Source of the DNA: DASUPK01 sp963728875
Lineage (GTDB): Bacteria > Actinomycetota > Thermoleophilia > Solirubrobacterales > 70-9
Reading direction: 5' to 3'
Assembly (NCBI GenBank): GCA_963728875.1
Contig: CAVSLJ010000001.1
Coordinates: 186,001 to 250,000, forward strand
Length of the DNA: 64,000 nucleotides
Part shown: one piece after another, positions 25,453 through 33,531 of the stretch
Layout: every line of letters begins with the position of its first letter
Position numbering within the stretch: the first letter of the stretch is position 1
Notes under the pieces: generated by a model
Told to the model about the DNA's origin: nothing
Database searches by the model: none
What the model saw: only the letters and a program-made list of their open reading frames with translations
Made by a program: the position numbers and the translations under genes

Positions 25453-26229
25453 TCAGTGCTTGAACTTCGCAGATCCGTGCCCGTAGCCGTTGCCGCTACC
25501 GCTGCCGCTGCCGCCGGCGCTGCCGGTGGAGCTGTCGCTGTCGCTGTCGCTGTCGCTGCCGTTGTCGCTGCCGTTGGTGACTGAGTTGGGCGGAGTCGGC
25601 CTCACGAAGGGGCCCTTACCCGTAACCACGTCTCCCGACTCATCATCGGTGTCATCCTTGCCCTTCGTCCCCTCCGAGACGTTCCCGTGGGGCCTGTCGG
25701 GATGGGCCGGGTGAATCGGATGCGTGGGGCTCTTGCTCGCGTTGCCCGGGGTGCTCGGGGTCGAGCCCGAGTCGCCGGTGTCAGAGAAGTCGTTGGTGGC
25801 GGGAGGTGTCGTGGCCGGAGGGCTGGTCACGCCGGACTTCGGCTTGCCGCCCACGCCCTGGTGGTTGCCGCCTCCCTGGCCGTTGCCGCCGGTGCCGCCG
25901 CCGGTGGCGGCGCCGGATCCCGCGGTGGTCGAGGCGACGAGACCCGATGCGGCGCTCACGGGAGCGGCCGCGTTGGCGTTGCCGGGTGAGCTGTTCGGCG
26001 TCGGAGCGCTGAGCTCGACGTTGCCGTCGACCGACAACGCCTGCCCGGTGGGCCAGACATTGAACGAGACCAGGCCGACCAGTGTCACGAAGACGATGGC
26101 GGCACCCGCCAGAAGAGCACCCGAAGCACCTATCCCGACGATGAAGCTCTCGGGTGTGTTGTTGGTTGATGTCTTGGCCGCCGCGTGAGCTTCCCCCTCT
26201 CGCACGGCACGCCGTTCGCGCGCACTCAC
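25453..26229 (-). CDS. Single-pass membrane protein with Ser/Asp-rich tail (paralogue B)
   Basis: This protein of 258 aa has a short charged N-terminus, a transmembrane helix (about 29-55, FIVGIGASGALLAGAAIVFVTLVGLV), then the conserved NVWP end of the helix and a long disordered tail. The tail has Gly, Pro/His, acidic and finally (Ser-Asp)n runs (about 225-235), ending KFKH. It shares the GIGxSGxLxA...FVxLVG...WP pattern with its downstream neighbour. It may be a glycosylated surface stalk; this is inference. Confidence 0.6.
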   Translation of the reverse strand: MSARERRAVREGEAHAAAKTSTNNTPESFIVGIGASGALLAGAAIVFVTLVGLVSFNVWPTGQALSVDGNVELSAPTPNSSPGNANAAAPVSAASGLVASTTAGSGAATGGGTGGNGQGGGNHQGVGGKPKSGVTSPPATTPPATNDFSDTGDSGSTPSTPGNASKSPTHPIHPAHPDRPHGNVSEGTKGKDDTDDESGDVVTGKGPFVRPTPPNSVTNGSDNGSDSDSDSDSSTGSAGGSGSGSGNGYGHGSAKFKH

Positions 26230-26307
26230 GGTTGAATCATCGTCCCGGATTCGGACACCTTTAGTAACCCCAATAACGAGGTAGCCATTTGTCCTATTCA
26301 GGTCCAG

Positions 26308-26339
26308 CGACGCCTACCGAAAAGAGAGGTAGAGCGTCG
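26308..26339 (-). terminator. Hairpin downstream of M23 gene
   Basis: CGACGC-CTACC (26308-26318) and GGTAG-A-GCGTCG (26328-26339) form an 11-bp stem with one bulged base and a 9-nt loop. It begins 20 nt after the stop of the M23 gene and before the paralogue B gene, so it probably ends that upstream transcript. No U-tract follows. Confidence 0.45.
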
Positions 26340-26358
26340 GGGCCGGGGAGAGCAGGGG

Positions 26359-27501
26359 TCAGAGGTAGCCAAGCGGGTCCGTGGTCTGCCCGTTGATTCG
26401 CACCTCGAAGTGGACGTGCGGACCGAAGCAGTAGCCGGTGCAGTCGCTCAGGCCGATGATCTGGCCCCGGGCGACCTGCTGACCGCTCGACACCAGGAAG
26501 CGCTCCTGGTGCCCGTAGCAGGTGGAGAGCCCGCCGCCGTGATCGATGCAGGTGTAGTTCCCATAGCCGCCGGTCGGTCCGGCGATGGTCACGGTCCCGG
26601 ACGCAGCGGCGCGGATCGGGGTGCCGGTGGGCACCCCGATGTCAACACCGGGGTGGAACTCATATCCGCCGCCGATGTTGCGCCCGCCATAGCCCGAGGT
26701 GATCGGACCGTTCACCGGCCAGATCAAACCATGCGCGCCCGGCTGGATCGGGCCGGCCGGCAGCGCCCCGGTCCCGGCGCCGAGCTGCTCCGCGATCTTC
26801 TGTGAGATGTCGCTGAGGTCCCCCTCGAGATCGTCCTGCTGTTTCCGCACCTTCTCCAGCGTCGCGTGCTGCTTGCGGCGGACGGTGGCGAGCTCTGCGG
26901 TCCGCTGCTTCAGCTTCACCGCCGTCACGTCGAGCTCGTGCTTGCGGGCGGCGATCTGGTCGCGGGCGGTCCGGACCGTGTTGACGGTGACCTGCATCTC
27001 GTTCCGAAGCTCGCGGACGCGGGAGACGATGTCGTTGTCCTGGTGCTGGAGCGTCTCGAGGTACTGGGTTCGCGCCAGCAGGTCATCGAAGCCGTGGGCC
27101 TGCAGCAGCACCGTGATCAGGTCGGGCTCGCTCGATTCGTAGATGGCGACGAGCCTCTGCTCGAGGATCTGGATCGCCTGGCGGAGTCGCAGCTTCAGCG
27201 ACTCGAGGCGAGCCTGTGCGCTGTCCAGCTCGGCCTGCTTCCGCCGCAGCTCGGACGCCACCGCCGCCCGGCGGTTCCGCAGCGCCGCCACCTGGGAGGT
27301 GAGGGTCTGGAGCTGCGCCGACTCGTGCGAGATGCGGTTCGTCAGCACGCCGGCGTGGGCCCGCGCGTGCGAGAGCTTGTTCTGCGTGGAGTTGAGCTTC
27401 TGTTGGAGGCCCTGGCCTGAGGCGCTGCCGCCCCAGCTCGCGCAGGCGCAAACGATCAGCGCCCCCGCGACTGCCAGCATCAGCCGCTTGGATCCCGTCA
27501 T
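26359..27501 (-). CDS. M23 metalloendopeptidase with coiled coil
   Basis: This exported murein hydrolase of the EnvC/NlpD type has 380 aa. A signal peptide (residues 1-30) is followed by a long coiled coil (about 35-240) and a LytM domain (about 255-380) with the zinc site YEFHPGVDIG and PHVHFEV; the HVH pair and the first His-x3-Asp are intact. Two Cys pairs in the catalytic domain (YTCIDHGGGLSTCYG, LSDCTGYCFG) may form disulfides outside the cell. The function is inferred as septal or wall peptidoglycan cleavage. Confidence 0.85.
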   Translation of the reverse strand: MTGSKRLMLAVAGALIVCACASWGGSASGQGLQQKLNSTQNKLSHARAHAGVLTNRISHESAQLQTLTSQVAALRNRRAAVASELRRKQAELDSAQARLESLKLRLRQAIQILEQRLVAIYESSEPDLITVLLQAHGFDDLLARTQYLETLQHQDNDIVSRVRELRNEMQVTVNTVRTARDQIAARKHELDVTAVKLKQRTAELATVRRKQHATLEKVRKQQDDLEGDLSDISQKIAEQLGAGTGALPAGPIQPGAHGLIWPVNGPITSGYGGRNIGGGYEFHPGVDIGVPTGTPIRAAASGTVTIAGPTGGYGNYTCIDHGGGLSTCYGHQERFLVSSGQQVARGQIIGLSDCTGYCFGPHVHFEVRINGQTTDPLGYL

Positions 27502-27560
27502 CTGAGCAAAGGTTGAAGGCCCGCGAGCGGGCTACTGAAAACGCAGTTGCAGGCTTGTGT

Positions 27561-28859
27561 CTACGCGGTGGTGACGGCGGGCTCGCGCTCAGGCGTCGCC
27601 CCGTTGCCGCCCGACCCGTTGACCGCCTGGCCCGCTGCCTCGGCGGCCTGGGCGAAGCGCTCCTGATAGGTGCGAGCCTGCATCCGCGAGATCACCAGGC
27701 GCTGCACCTGGGCCGTGCCCTCGAAGAGCTGGTAGATCTTCGCGTCCCGGAACCACTTCTCCAGCGGGCAGTCGGTGGTCTGCGCGTAGGGGCCGACCAG
27801 GTCCATCAGGGTGGTCGTCGCCCACATCGTCACGTCGCCGGCCTTCAGCTTCGACATCGAGCCCTGGCCACCCGTCATCGGGATGCCGTTGCGGCCCATC
27901 CAGGACGCGCGCTGGACGAGCAGGCGGGCCGAGTCGATCTCGGTCGCCACGTCAGCCAGCACCTGCTGGATCCGCTGCTCCTCCAGCGCGGGCTTGCCGC
28001 CGTCGACGGTCTCGTCGCTCAGATACTCGAGCGTCCACTCGTAGGCGGCCTGCGCGATGCCGAGCGCGGAGGCGCCGACGATCGGACGGGTCATCTCGAA
28101 GGTGGCGAGGGCGTTGGAGGAGCCGCCCTTCTGACCCGAGCGGGCCCGCTCCAGCTTCTTGTTGAGCTTGTCCATCCCGCCAAGCAGGTTCTCGACCGGG
28201 ATCCGGCAGTCCTCGAGGACGACCTCGGCGGTGTGGGAGGCGCGGATGCCGATCTTGGACTCCTTCTTGCCCTGCCGCAGCCCGGGTGTCCCGGGGCCGA
28301 CGACGAAGGAGGCCTGTCCGCGGTGCCCGAGCTCGGGGTCGACGGTGGCGACGACCACGTGGACGTCGGCGATGCCGCCGTTGGTGATGAAGACCTTCGT
28401 CCCATCAAGCACCCACTCGTCGCCGTCGAGCTTCGCGGTGGTCTTGAGGCTCTTCACATCGGAGCCCGCCTGCGGCTCGGTGACCGCGTAGGCACCCAGG
28501 GCGATCTCGTCACCGATGCCGAAGCACTGCGGGACCCACTCGGCGATCTGGTCGGGGGTGCCCGAGGCGGCGATGCCGGCGGCCGCCAGTCCGGAGCCCT
28601 GGACGGCGAGCGCGATCCCCGCGCAGCCCCAATGGAGCTCCTCGGCGGTGATCACACCGAACTGGCCGCCCGGATCCGCGCCCATCTTCTGCATGTGCTC
28701 GAGCCCCTGCAGGCCCCAGCGCCGGGCCTCCTTGATCACTTCCCAGGGAGTGCTCTCGTCCTCGTCATGCTTCCGGGCGACGGGACGGATGACCTCGCGC
28801 GAGAACTTGCGGACGTAGTCGCGGTGCTGCTGTTGCTCCTCGGTGAGCGCGAAATCCAT
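27561..28859 (-). CDS. Acyl-CoA dehydrogenase
   Basis: This FAD-dependent enzyme (432 aa) catalyses the first step of beta-oxidation. The N-terminal helical domain begins MDFALTEEQQQHRDYVRKF; the FAD/substrate motif AYAVTEPQAGSDVKSL (about 150-165), the DGTKVFITNGG strand and the C-terminal FEGTAQVQRLVISRM motif (about 385-400) are typical. Chain-length specificity cannot be read. A TGACT-N4-AGTCA operator lies 35 nt upstream of the ATG, shared with the thiolase gene, so TetR-type acyl-CoA control is likely. Confidence 0.9.
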   Translation of the reverse strand: MDFALTEEQQQHRDYVRKFSREVIRPVARKHDEDESTPWEVIKEARRWGLQGLEHMQKMGADPGGQFGVITAEELHWGCAGIALAVQGSGLAAAGIAASGTPDQIAEWVPQCFGIGDEIALGAYAVTEPQAGSDVKSLKTTAKLDGDEWVLDGTKVFITNGGIADVHVVVATVDPELGHRGQASFVVGPGTPGLRQGKKESKIGIRASHTAEVVLEDCRIPVENLLGGMDKLNKKLERARSGQKGGSSNALATFEMTRPIVGASALGIAQAAYEWTLEYLSDETVDGGKPALEEQRIQQVLADVATEIDSARLLVQRASWMGRNGIPMTGGQGSMSKLKAGDVTMWATTTLMDLVGPYAQTTDCPLEKWFRDAKIYQLFEGTAQVQRLVISRMQARTYQERFAQAAEAAGQAVNGSGGNGATPEREPAVTTA

Positions 28860-28893
28860 TCGGTCTGCCTGCCTTTCAGAGAAGAGGACTGAT

Positions 28894-28907
28894 TGACTGG
28901 TCAGTCA
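28894..28907. promoter_or_regulatory. Inverted-repeat operator upstream of acyl-CoA dehydrogenase
   Basis: TGACT-GGTC-AGTCA is a perfect 5-bp inverted repeat with a 4-nt spacer, 35 nt upstream of the acyl-CoA dehydrogenase start. The surrounding 23 nt (28891-28913) match the thiolase upstream site at 34780-34802 at 21 positions in the same orientation. This is the size and symmetry of TetR-family operators of fatty-acid regulators. Confidence 0.65.
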
Positions 28908-28999
28908 GCCAGTTTACCTGAACCGGAAGTGGAACCTGCCACTTACCGCGAGGACTCGAGGCGGAGAGCACGGCGGGCTTCTGGGTACCGTTCGCCGCC

Positions 29000-30352
29000 G
29001 TGCGCCTCCCCCGCCCGCTCCAGAACGCGATCGACTGGCTGCGCTTCGACCTGCCCGCCAGGGTCGACCGCAGGGTTCTGGTCGCGGGCGGCGGCGTCGC
29101 GCTGATCGCATTGATCGCGTTGCTCGTCGCGGTCAATCCGTTCGGCGGAGGCGGCAATGGCGGCACCCGGGAGGTGACGATCGCGGTCGCCACCGACAAC
29201 GCCCAGCAGGCTCCGGTGGGAGTGCTCGGGTACCCGCTGGTCGCGACACGCAACACCACTCGGATCAGCGGATCGAACCCGACCGACGACGCCGCCGCGG
29301 CCGCGCTCGCCACCCATCCCCCGGCGCCCGAGGCCGCGAAGCTGGAGGCGGTGACCCTGGTCCCGGACGATGGCTGGCAGGCGGGCATTGCCGCCTCGGT
29401 CCTCGCCGGGCCGCCACTGCGGTACCCCGTCCTCGTCAGCCAGCACGGCGCGGTGCCCGACTCGACGATCCAGGCGCTCGCTCAGCTCGATCCCCAGGGG
29501 GGCGGCCCCTCCGGCGACGTTCAGGCCTACTCAGCCGACGAGGCGTCGGTGCCCTCCGGGCTGAAGTCGCAGGAACTGTCCGGCGATTCGCCCGCGGAGA
29601 TCGCGAACTCGATCGACCAGCTCCGCCAGCGGCTCAGCAAGCAGGAGCCCCAGCACATCCTGCTGGTCAGCTCCGATCAGGCGGGGTACGCGATGCCGGC
29701 GGCCGCCTGGGCCGCCCGGTCCGGCGACCCGGTTCTGTTCACGGGCCCCGACCAGGTTCCCTCCGCCACCCTCGCCGCCCTGCGGCGGCACGCCGCGGCG
29801 ACCGTCTACATCCTCGGGCCCGATTCGGTGATCTCCAAGGACGTCGTGCAGCAGGTGGGCCGGGTGTCCGCGACGGTGCAGCGGGTCGGCGCCACCGGCG
29901 CGGTCCAGAACGCGCTGCTCTTCGCCCGCTACTCGGACGGTTCCTTCGGCTGGAACATCAACGACCCGGGACACGGCCTCGAGCTGGCGGACGCCGACCG
30001 GCCACTCGATGCGGCGGCGGCTGCCTCGCTCGCCTCGAGCGGAAAGTGGGGACCGCTCCTGATCACCGACACGCCTGACGCGCTGCCGCCGGAGCTGAGA
30101 AGCTTCCTCCTCGACATCAAGCCCGGGTTCGAGACGGATCCCACCCGGGCCGTGTACAACCACATCTGGCTCATGGGAGACGCGACGGCGATCGGCGGAC
30201 AGGTTCAGGCGGAGGTGGACGAGCTGGCGGAGCTGGCGCCGATCGGCGAGGCCGCCGGGAACCAGGGGAGCGCCGGAGGGGGCATCGCCCAGCCCGGTGG
30301 GCCCGAGGGCGAGCCGACCCCCACGACGCCCCAGAGCGGGAAGAAGAAATGA
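29000..30352 (+). CDS. Membrane-anchored cell-wall-binding-repeat-like protein
   Basis: This protein of 450 aa has one N-terminal transmembrane helix (about 29-49, LVAGGGVALIALIALLVAV) and an extracellular part resembling cell-wall-binding repeat 2 modules: RISGSNPTDDAAAAAL, then GDPVLFTGPDQVPSATLAALRRH and VYILGPDSVISKDVVQQV (about 250-290). The tail is Pro/Gly-rich and ends in GKKK. The GTG start sits 8 nt behind a TACCGT box, so it may be leaderless. The stop overlaps the next gene by ATGA. Confidence 0.7.
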   Translation: MRLPRPLQNAIDWLRFDLPARVDRRVLVAGGGVALIALIALLVAVNPFGGGGNGGTREVTIAVATDNAQQAPVGVLGYPLVATRNTTRISGSNPTDDAAAAALATHPPAPEAAKLEAVTLVPDDGWQAGIAASVLAGPPLRYPVLVSQHGAVPDSTIQALAQLDPQGGGPSGDVQAYSADEASVPSGLKSQELSGDSPAEIANSIDQLRQRLSKQEPQHILLVSSDQAGYAMPAAAWAARSGDPVLFTGPDQVPSATLAALRRHAAATVYILGPDSVISKDVVQQVGRVSATVQRVGATGAVQNALLFARYSDGSFGWNINDPGHGLELADADRPLDAAAAASLASSGKWGPLLITDTPDALPPELRSFLLDIKPGFETDPTRAVYNHIWLMGDATAIGGQVQAEVDELAELAPIGEAAGNQGSAGGGIAQPGGPEGEPTPTTPQSGKKK

Positions 30353-30591
30353 GCGAAGCGGAGAGACCTGACAGGCTGACGAGGCCGGTGACGGTCGAGG
30401 ACATCCGCGCCCTCGCGGGCCCCTCGACCCCCCACTTCGCCCTCCAGGTGCGCAACCGGATCCGGAACCTGATCGCCGCCCTGCCCGAGGACGACCCGGT
30501 GCGAAGAGAGGGAGAGGCTCAGATCGACCGCTTGAACGAGCTCGCGGAGCACAGCGGCGATCCGCGCGGGGGAACAGGTGTGGCGCACTGA
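30349..30591 (+). CDS. Small conserved hypothetical protein
   Basis: This protein of 80 aa is soluble and charged. Core: TVEDIRALAGPSTPHFALQVRNRIRNLIAALPEDDPVRREGE, which reads as two helices rich in Arg. There is no cofactor motif. Overlaps of 4 nt with the CW-binding-like gene and one base (TGATG) with the metallo-hydrolase gene show a three-gene operon. Function is unknown. Confidence 0.6.
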   Translation: MSEAERPDRLTRPVTVEDIRALAGPSTPHFALQVRNRIRNLIAALPEDDPVRREGEAQIDRLNELAEHSGDPRGGTGVAH

Positions 30592-31265
30592 TGAAGGAGC
30601 TCGCTGACGGCGTCTGGCACATCAAGTGCCTGCCGGGATTGCCCTGGGCAGTGAACGCCTACCTGGCCGGCGACGTCCTGATCGACGCCGGCTGCAGGCA
30701 GTCGACCCGCCGGATCCTCAAGCAGCTGGACGGGCACGAGGTGACGGCCCATGCGCTGACTCACGCACATCCCGACCATCAGGGAGCCAGCCACGAGGTC
30801 TGCGATCAGCTCGGCATTCCCTTCTGGTGCCCGGAGCTCGACGTCCCCGCCGCCGAGGACCCGAGGGTGATCGACGAGCGCCAGCCGGACAAGTTCATGG
30901 CCCATTTCTTCTGGCGCATCTTCCATGGGCCGGGACACAGGGTCGACAAGACGATCAACGAGGGCGACGAGGTGGCCGGCTTCCAGGTCCTCGACGTGCC
31001 CGGCCATTCCGCCGGCCACGTCGCCTTCTGGCGCGAGTCCGACAAGGTGCTGATCCTGGGCGACGTATTGGCCAACATGGACCAGTACACGGGGATTCCG
31101 GGCCTCAACGAACCTAAGCCGGCCCTGACTCCCGATCCGGCGCGGAACCGCGAGTCGGCGCGCAGGCTGGCGGCGCTCGAGCCGGAGCTGGTCTGCTTCG
31201 GGCACGGCGCGCCGCTGCGCGACCCGGCGAAGCTCAAGAAGTTCGTCGAGGGTCTCGGCGACTAG
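30591..31265 (+). CDS. MBL-fold metallo-hydrolase
   Basis: This metallo-beta-lactamase-fold hydrolase of 224 aa has the HxHxDH metal motif as HAHPDHQG (about residue 59), a His in DVPGHSAGH (about 137), Asp in LILGDVLAN (about 157), and the final His in FGHGAPL (about 204). The full dinuclear site is present, so it should be active, probably on a thioester, lactone or phosphodiester. The stop shares CTAG with the convergent LLM oxidoreductase. Confidence 0.85.
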   Translation: MKELADGVWHIKCLPGLPWAVNAYLAGDVLIDAGCRQSTRRILKQLDGHEVTAHALTHAHPDHQGASHEVCDQLGIPFWCPELDVPAAEDPRVIDERQPDKFMAHFFWRIFHGPGHRVDKTINEGDEVAGFQVLDVPGHSAGHVAFWRESDKVLILGDVLANMDQYTGIPGLNEPKPALTPDPARNRESARRLAALEPELVCFGHGAPLRDPAKLKKFVEGLGD

Positions 31266-32293
31266 GGCGAGGCCGGCCCGAAGGCCTCGATGATCTTGGC
31301 CTGGTACTCGCCGATCTGCTCCGGCGGGATGAAGTAGGTCGCCGGGGTCAGGAAGACACCGTCGCCGCGCTCGGCGACCTGGCCGACGCGCTCGCGGACC
31401 TTGTCGAGCGGCCCGGAGGCCGTGAAGGCCTCGACCATCTCGTCGGGGATCTGCTCGGGCACGGCGGCGAGGTCTCCCCTGCGGAAAGCGTCGCCCGCCG
31501 CCTCGGCCGCGTCGGCGAAGCCGTGCATCTCCCAGAGCGGCTTGTAGGTGCGGACGGTCGAGTAGAAAGCGATCGTGCGCCGTGCAGCGTCGAGGGCGCG
31601 AGCCTCGTCGTCGTCGATCACCGTGGTGATCGTCGGTATGAAGTCGAGGTCGGAGCGCTTCCGGCCCGAGCGCTGCAGGCCGGTCTCGAAGCTCGGGATG
31701 ACGACCTCGTCGAGCCAGCGCACGGGGCACATCGGGTGGCCGATCAGCCCGTCGGCCACGTCCCCGGCCATCCGGCACATCCCCTCCCTCATGGCGGCGG
31801 CGTAGATCGGGACCCGGTCGCGGACCGGCTGGTGGGGCCTGATCCAGCCCTTGATGTCCAAGTCGATGTACTCGCCCTCGTAGCGGATCGGCTCGCCGGT
31901 CGGAGCCTTCTCCATGATCAGACGGGTCGCCTCGATCGTCTCGCGCAGGTGCGGGGCCGGCTTGCCGTAATCGACCGAATGCCAGGTCTCGTTGAGTCGC
32001 TTGACGCCGGCGCCGAGCCCGAGCCGGAACCGCCCTCCGGCCATCTCGTCGATGTCGAGAGCGGTGACGGCCAGGATGAAGGCGCTGCGGGTGAAGGCCC
32101 AGGCAATGCCGGTGCCGACGCTGACCTTCTCGGTCTTGGCCGCGAGCCACGTGGCCTGGGTGACCGAGCTGCGAAACAGCTCGGGCGTCCAGACACAATC
32201 GATGCCGGCGGCCTCGGCGGAGCTCGCCTGCTCGGCGAGCTCCGCCGGGGAATCCCCGATCGCGGCTATCGAGATGCGATCGAGCGACGCCAC
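31262..32293 (-). CDS. LLM-class (F420-dependent-type) oxidoreductase
   Basis: This protein of 343 aa belongs to the luciferase-like monooxygenase TIM-barrel family, which in actinobacteria mostly uses coenzyme F420. Motifs: AAEAAGIDCVWTPELF (about 27-42), VGTGIAWAFTRSAF (about 62-75), GRFRLGLGAGVKRLN (about 95-110). I choose the GTG at 32293 right after the lipoprotein stop; the open frame upstream is antisense-like. F420 versus FMN cannot be decided from sequence alone. Confidence 0.82.
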   Translation of the reverse strand: MASLDRISIAAIGDSPAELAEQASSAEAAGIDCVWTPELFRSSVTQATWLAAKTEKVSVGTGIAWAFTRSAFILAVTALDIDEMAGGRFRLGLGAGVKRLNETWHSVDYGKPAPHLRETIEATRLIMEKAPTGEPIRYEGEYIDLDIKGWIRPHQPVRDRVPIYAAAMREGMCRMAGDVADGLIGHPMCPVRWLDEVVIPSFETGLQRSGRKRSDLDFIPTITTVIDDDEARALDAARRTIAFYSTVRTYKPLWEMHGFADAAEAAGDAFRRGDLAAVPEQIPDEMVEAFTASGPLDKVRERVGQVAERGDGVFLTPATYFIPPEQIGEYQAKIIEAFGPASP

Positions 32294-32295
32294 GC

Positions 32296-32745
32296 TCAGT
32301 CCTGGCCGCAGACCTTGAGGCCGTACTGCTTCGCCAGAGCGTTGCCGTCGGCGAACGTGCTCTCCTCGATGTCGCCCGCCGCCTTCGCCTTGTCGATGTC
32401 CGCCTGGACCGTGTCGAGGATCTTGTTCACCTGATCCTCGTCGCCCGAGGGGGCGCCGAGCGCCCTGATCTTGTCGACCTGGCTCTGGGTGCTCGGGAGC
32501 GCGGTTTCGGTTGCGAATTGCTGGACCTCCGCCGCGGTCGGCTCCTGGTTCCCGAACTGCTGCTGCGCGGCTTGGTTGATCTGCTGGTTGCCCGCCTTGC
32601 AGATCGCGTCGGCCTGGGCGATCCATGCGGCCTTGGTGAGGCTGGAGGTGCTGTCGTCGCTGCTGTCATCGCTGCTCCCGCAGCCCGCGCCGATCGCACC
32701 GAGCGCGACGAGGACGGTCAAGGCAAGGGTTGCTCTGAGCTTCAT
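32296..32745 (-). CDS. Lipoprotein of unknown function
   Basis: This protein of 149 aa has a type II signal peptide (MKLRATLALTVLVALGAIGAGC); the lipobox Cys is residue 22. A Ser/Asp linker follows, then a helical domain with two Cys (DAICKAGN and the C-terminal LKVCGQD) likely to form a disulfide. It resembles the many small helical actinobacterial lipoproteins of unknown role. It lies upstream of the LLM gene, with 2 nt between stop and the next start. Confidence 0.7.
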   Translation of the reverse strand: MKLRATLALTVLVALGAIGAGCGSSDDSSDDSTSSLTKAAWIAQADAICKAGNQQINQAAQQQFGNQEPTAAEVQQFATETALPSTQSQVDKIRALGAPSGDEDQVNKILDTVQADIDKAKAAGDIEESTFADGNALAKQYGLKVCGQD

Positions 32746-32818
32746 TTCTCCCTTTCTGGTTCGGAATCCCGCGGTCCCAAGAGCCCCCTCGCCGCGGCGT
32801 ACCGGCCGACGCTATCCG

Positions 32819-33487
32819 CTAGGTCGGAGTGTTGTCCAGCGACCGCCACAGATAGAGGCAGGCCAGCGTGCGGCGCGGCCGCCACTCATCGGCGATCCGC
32901 TCCAGCTCCTCGGGCCCGGGCAGATCATCCATCCCGTATGAGATCTGGACCGCGCGCCGGATGCCGAGGTCGCCGACGGAGACCACGTCCTCTCGCGCCA
33001 GGTGGAACATCAGGAACATCTCCGCGGTCCACTGGCCGACGCCCTTGACCTCGATCAGGTCCGCGATCACGTCCTCGTCCGGCAGGTCCTTGATGCGATC
33101 GAAGTCGAGCCGGCCGTCCCTGACGCGCGACGCGAGATCCCGGATGAACTCCACCTTCGCGTTGGAGAGACCGGCCTTGCGGAGCGTCGGCCTCCGCTTG
33201 CGGAGCAGCTCCTCGGGAGACGGCATCTCGCCTCCGAACTGAGCGAGCAGCTTCTCCCAGATCGAGCGCGCCGCCTTGGTCGAGAGCTGCTGGCCGACGA
33301 TCGCCCGGGTGACCGCCTCGAACGGATCGGGCCGCGAGCCGCGGCGGTCGATCTCCGGATCGAGCGGTCCCCGCTCCTCCATCACGCGCTTCAGCACCTT
33401 GTCGGCGCGCATCAAAGCGCGGTCGTCCGCGCTCCACTTCAGAGCAGGTTTGCGGGCATGCGCGCCTGCGGGCCTCGAGGTGGCCAT
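32819..33487 (-). CDS. DNA-3-methyladenine glycosylase (AlkA-like)
   Basis: This base-excision DNA glycosylase of 222 aa carries the helix-hairpin-helix-GPD motif LIEVKGVGQWTAEMFLMF (about 145-162), followed by the catalytic Asp in SVGDLGIRRAV. There are no Cys for an Fe-S cluster, so it is AlkA-type rather than Nth/MutY. The ATG at 33487 (MATSRPAG) was chosen; the upstream open frame is not family-like. It probably removes alkylated purines. Confidence 0.85.
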   Translation of the reverse strand: MATSRPAGAHARKPALKWSADDRALMRADKVLKRVMEERGPLDPEIDRRGSRPDPFEAVTRAIVGQQLSTKAARSIWEKLLAQFGGEMPSPEELLRKRRPTLRKAGLSNAKVEFIRDLASRVRDGRLDFDRIKDLPDEDVIADLIEVKGVGQWTAEMFLMFHLAREDVVSVGDLGIRRAVQISYGMDDLPGPEELERIADEWRPRRTLACLYLWRSLDNTPT

Positions 33488-33531
33488 CGCTACCTCAACG
33501 CCCGCAGGCAGCCAGGTTGTGAGATCGAGGC

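Noticed and set aside
25490..25714. Leu/Ser/Pro repeat open frame on the plus strand
   Set aside because: It is the antisense of the Ser-Asp run in the membrane protein gene.
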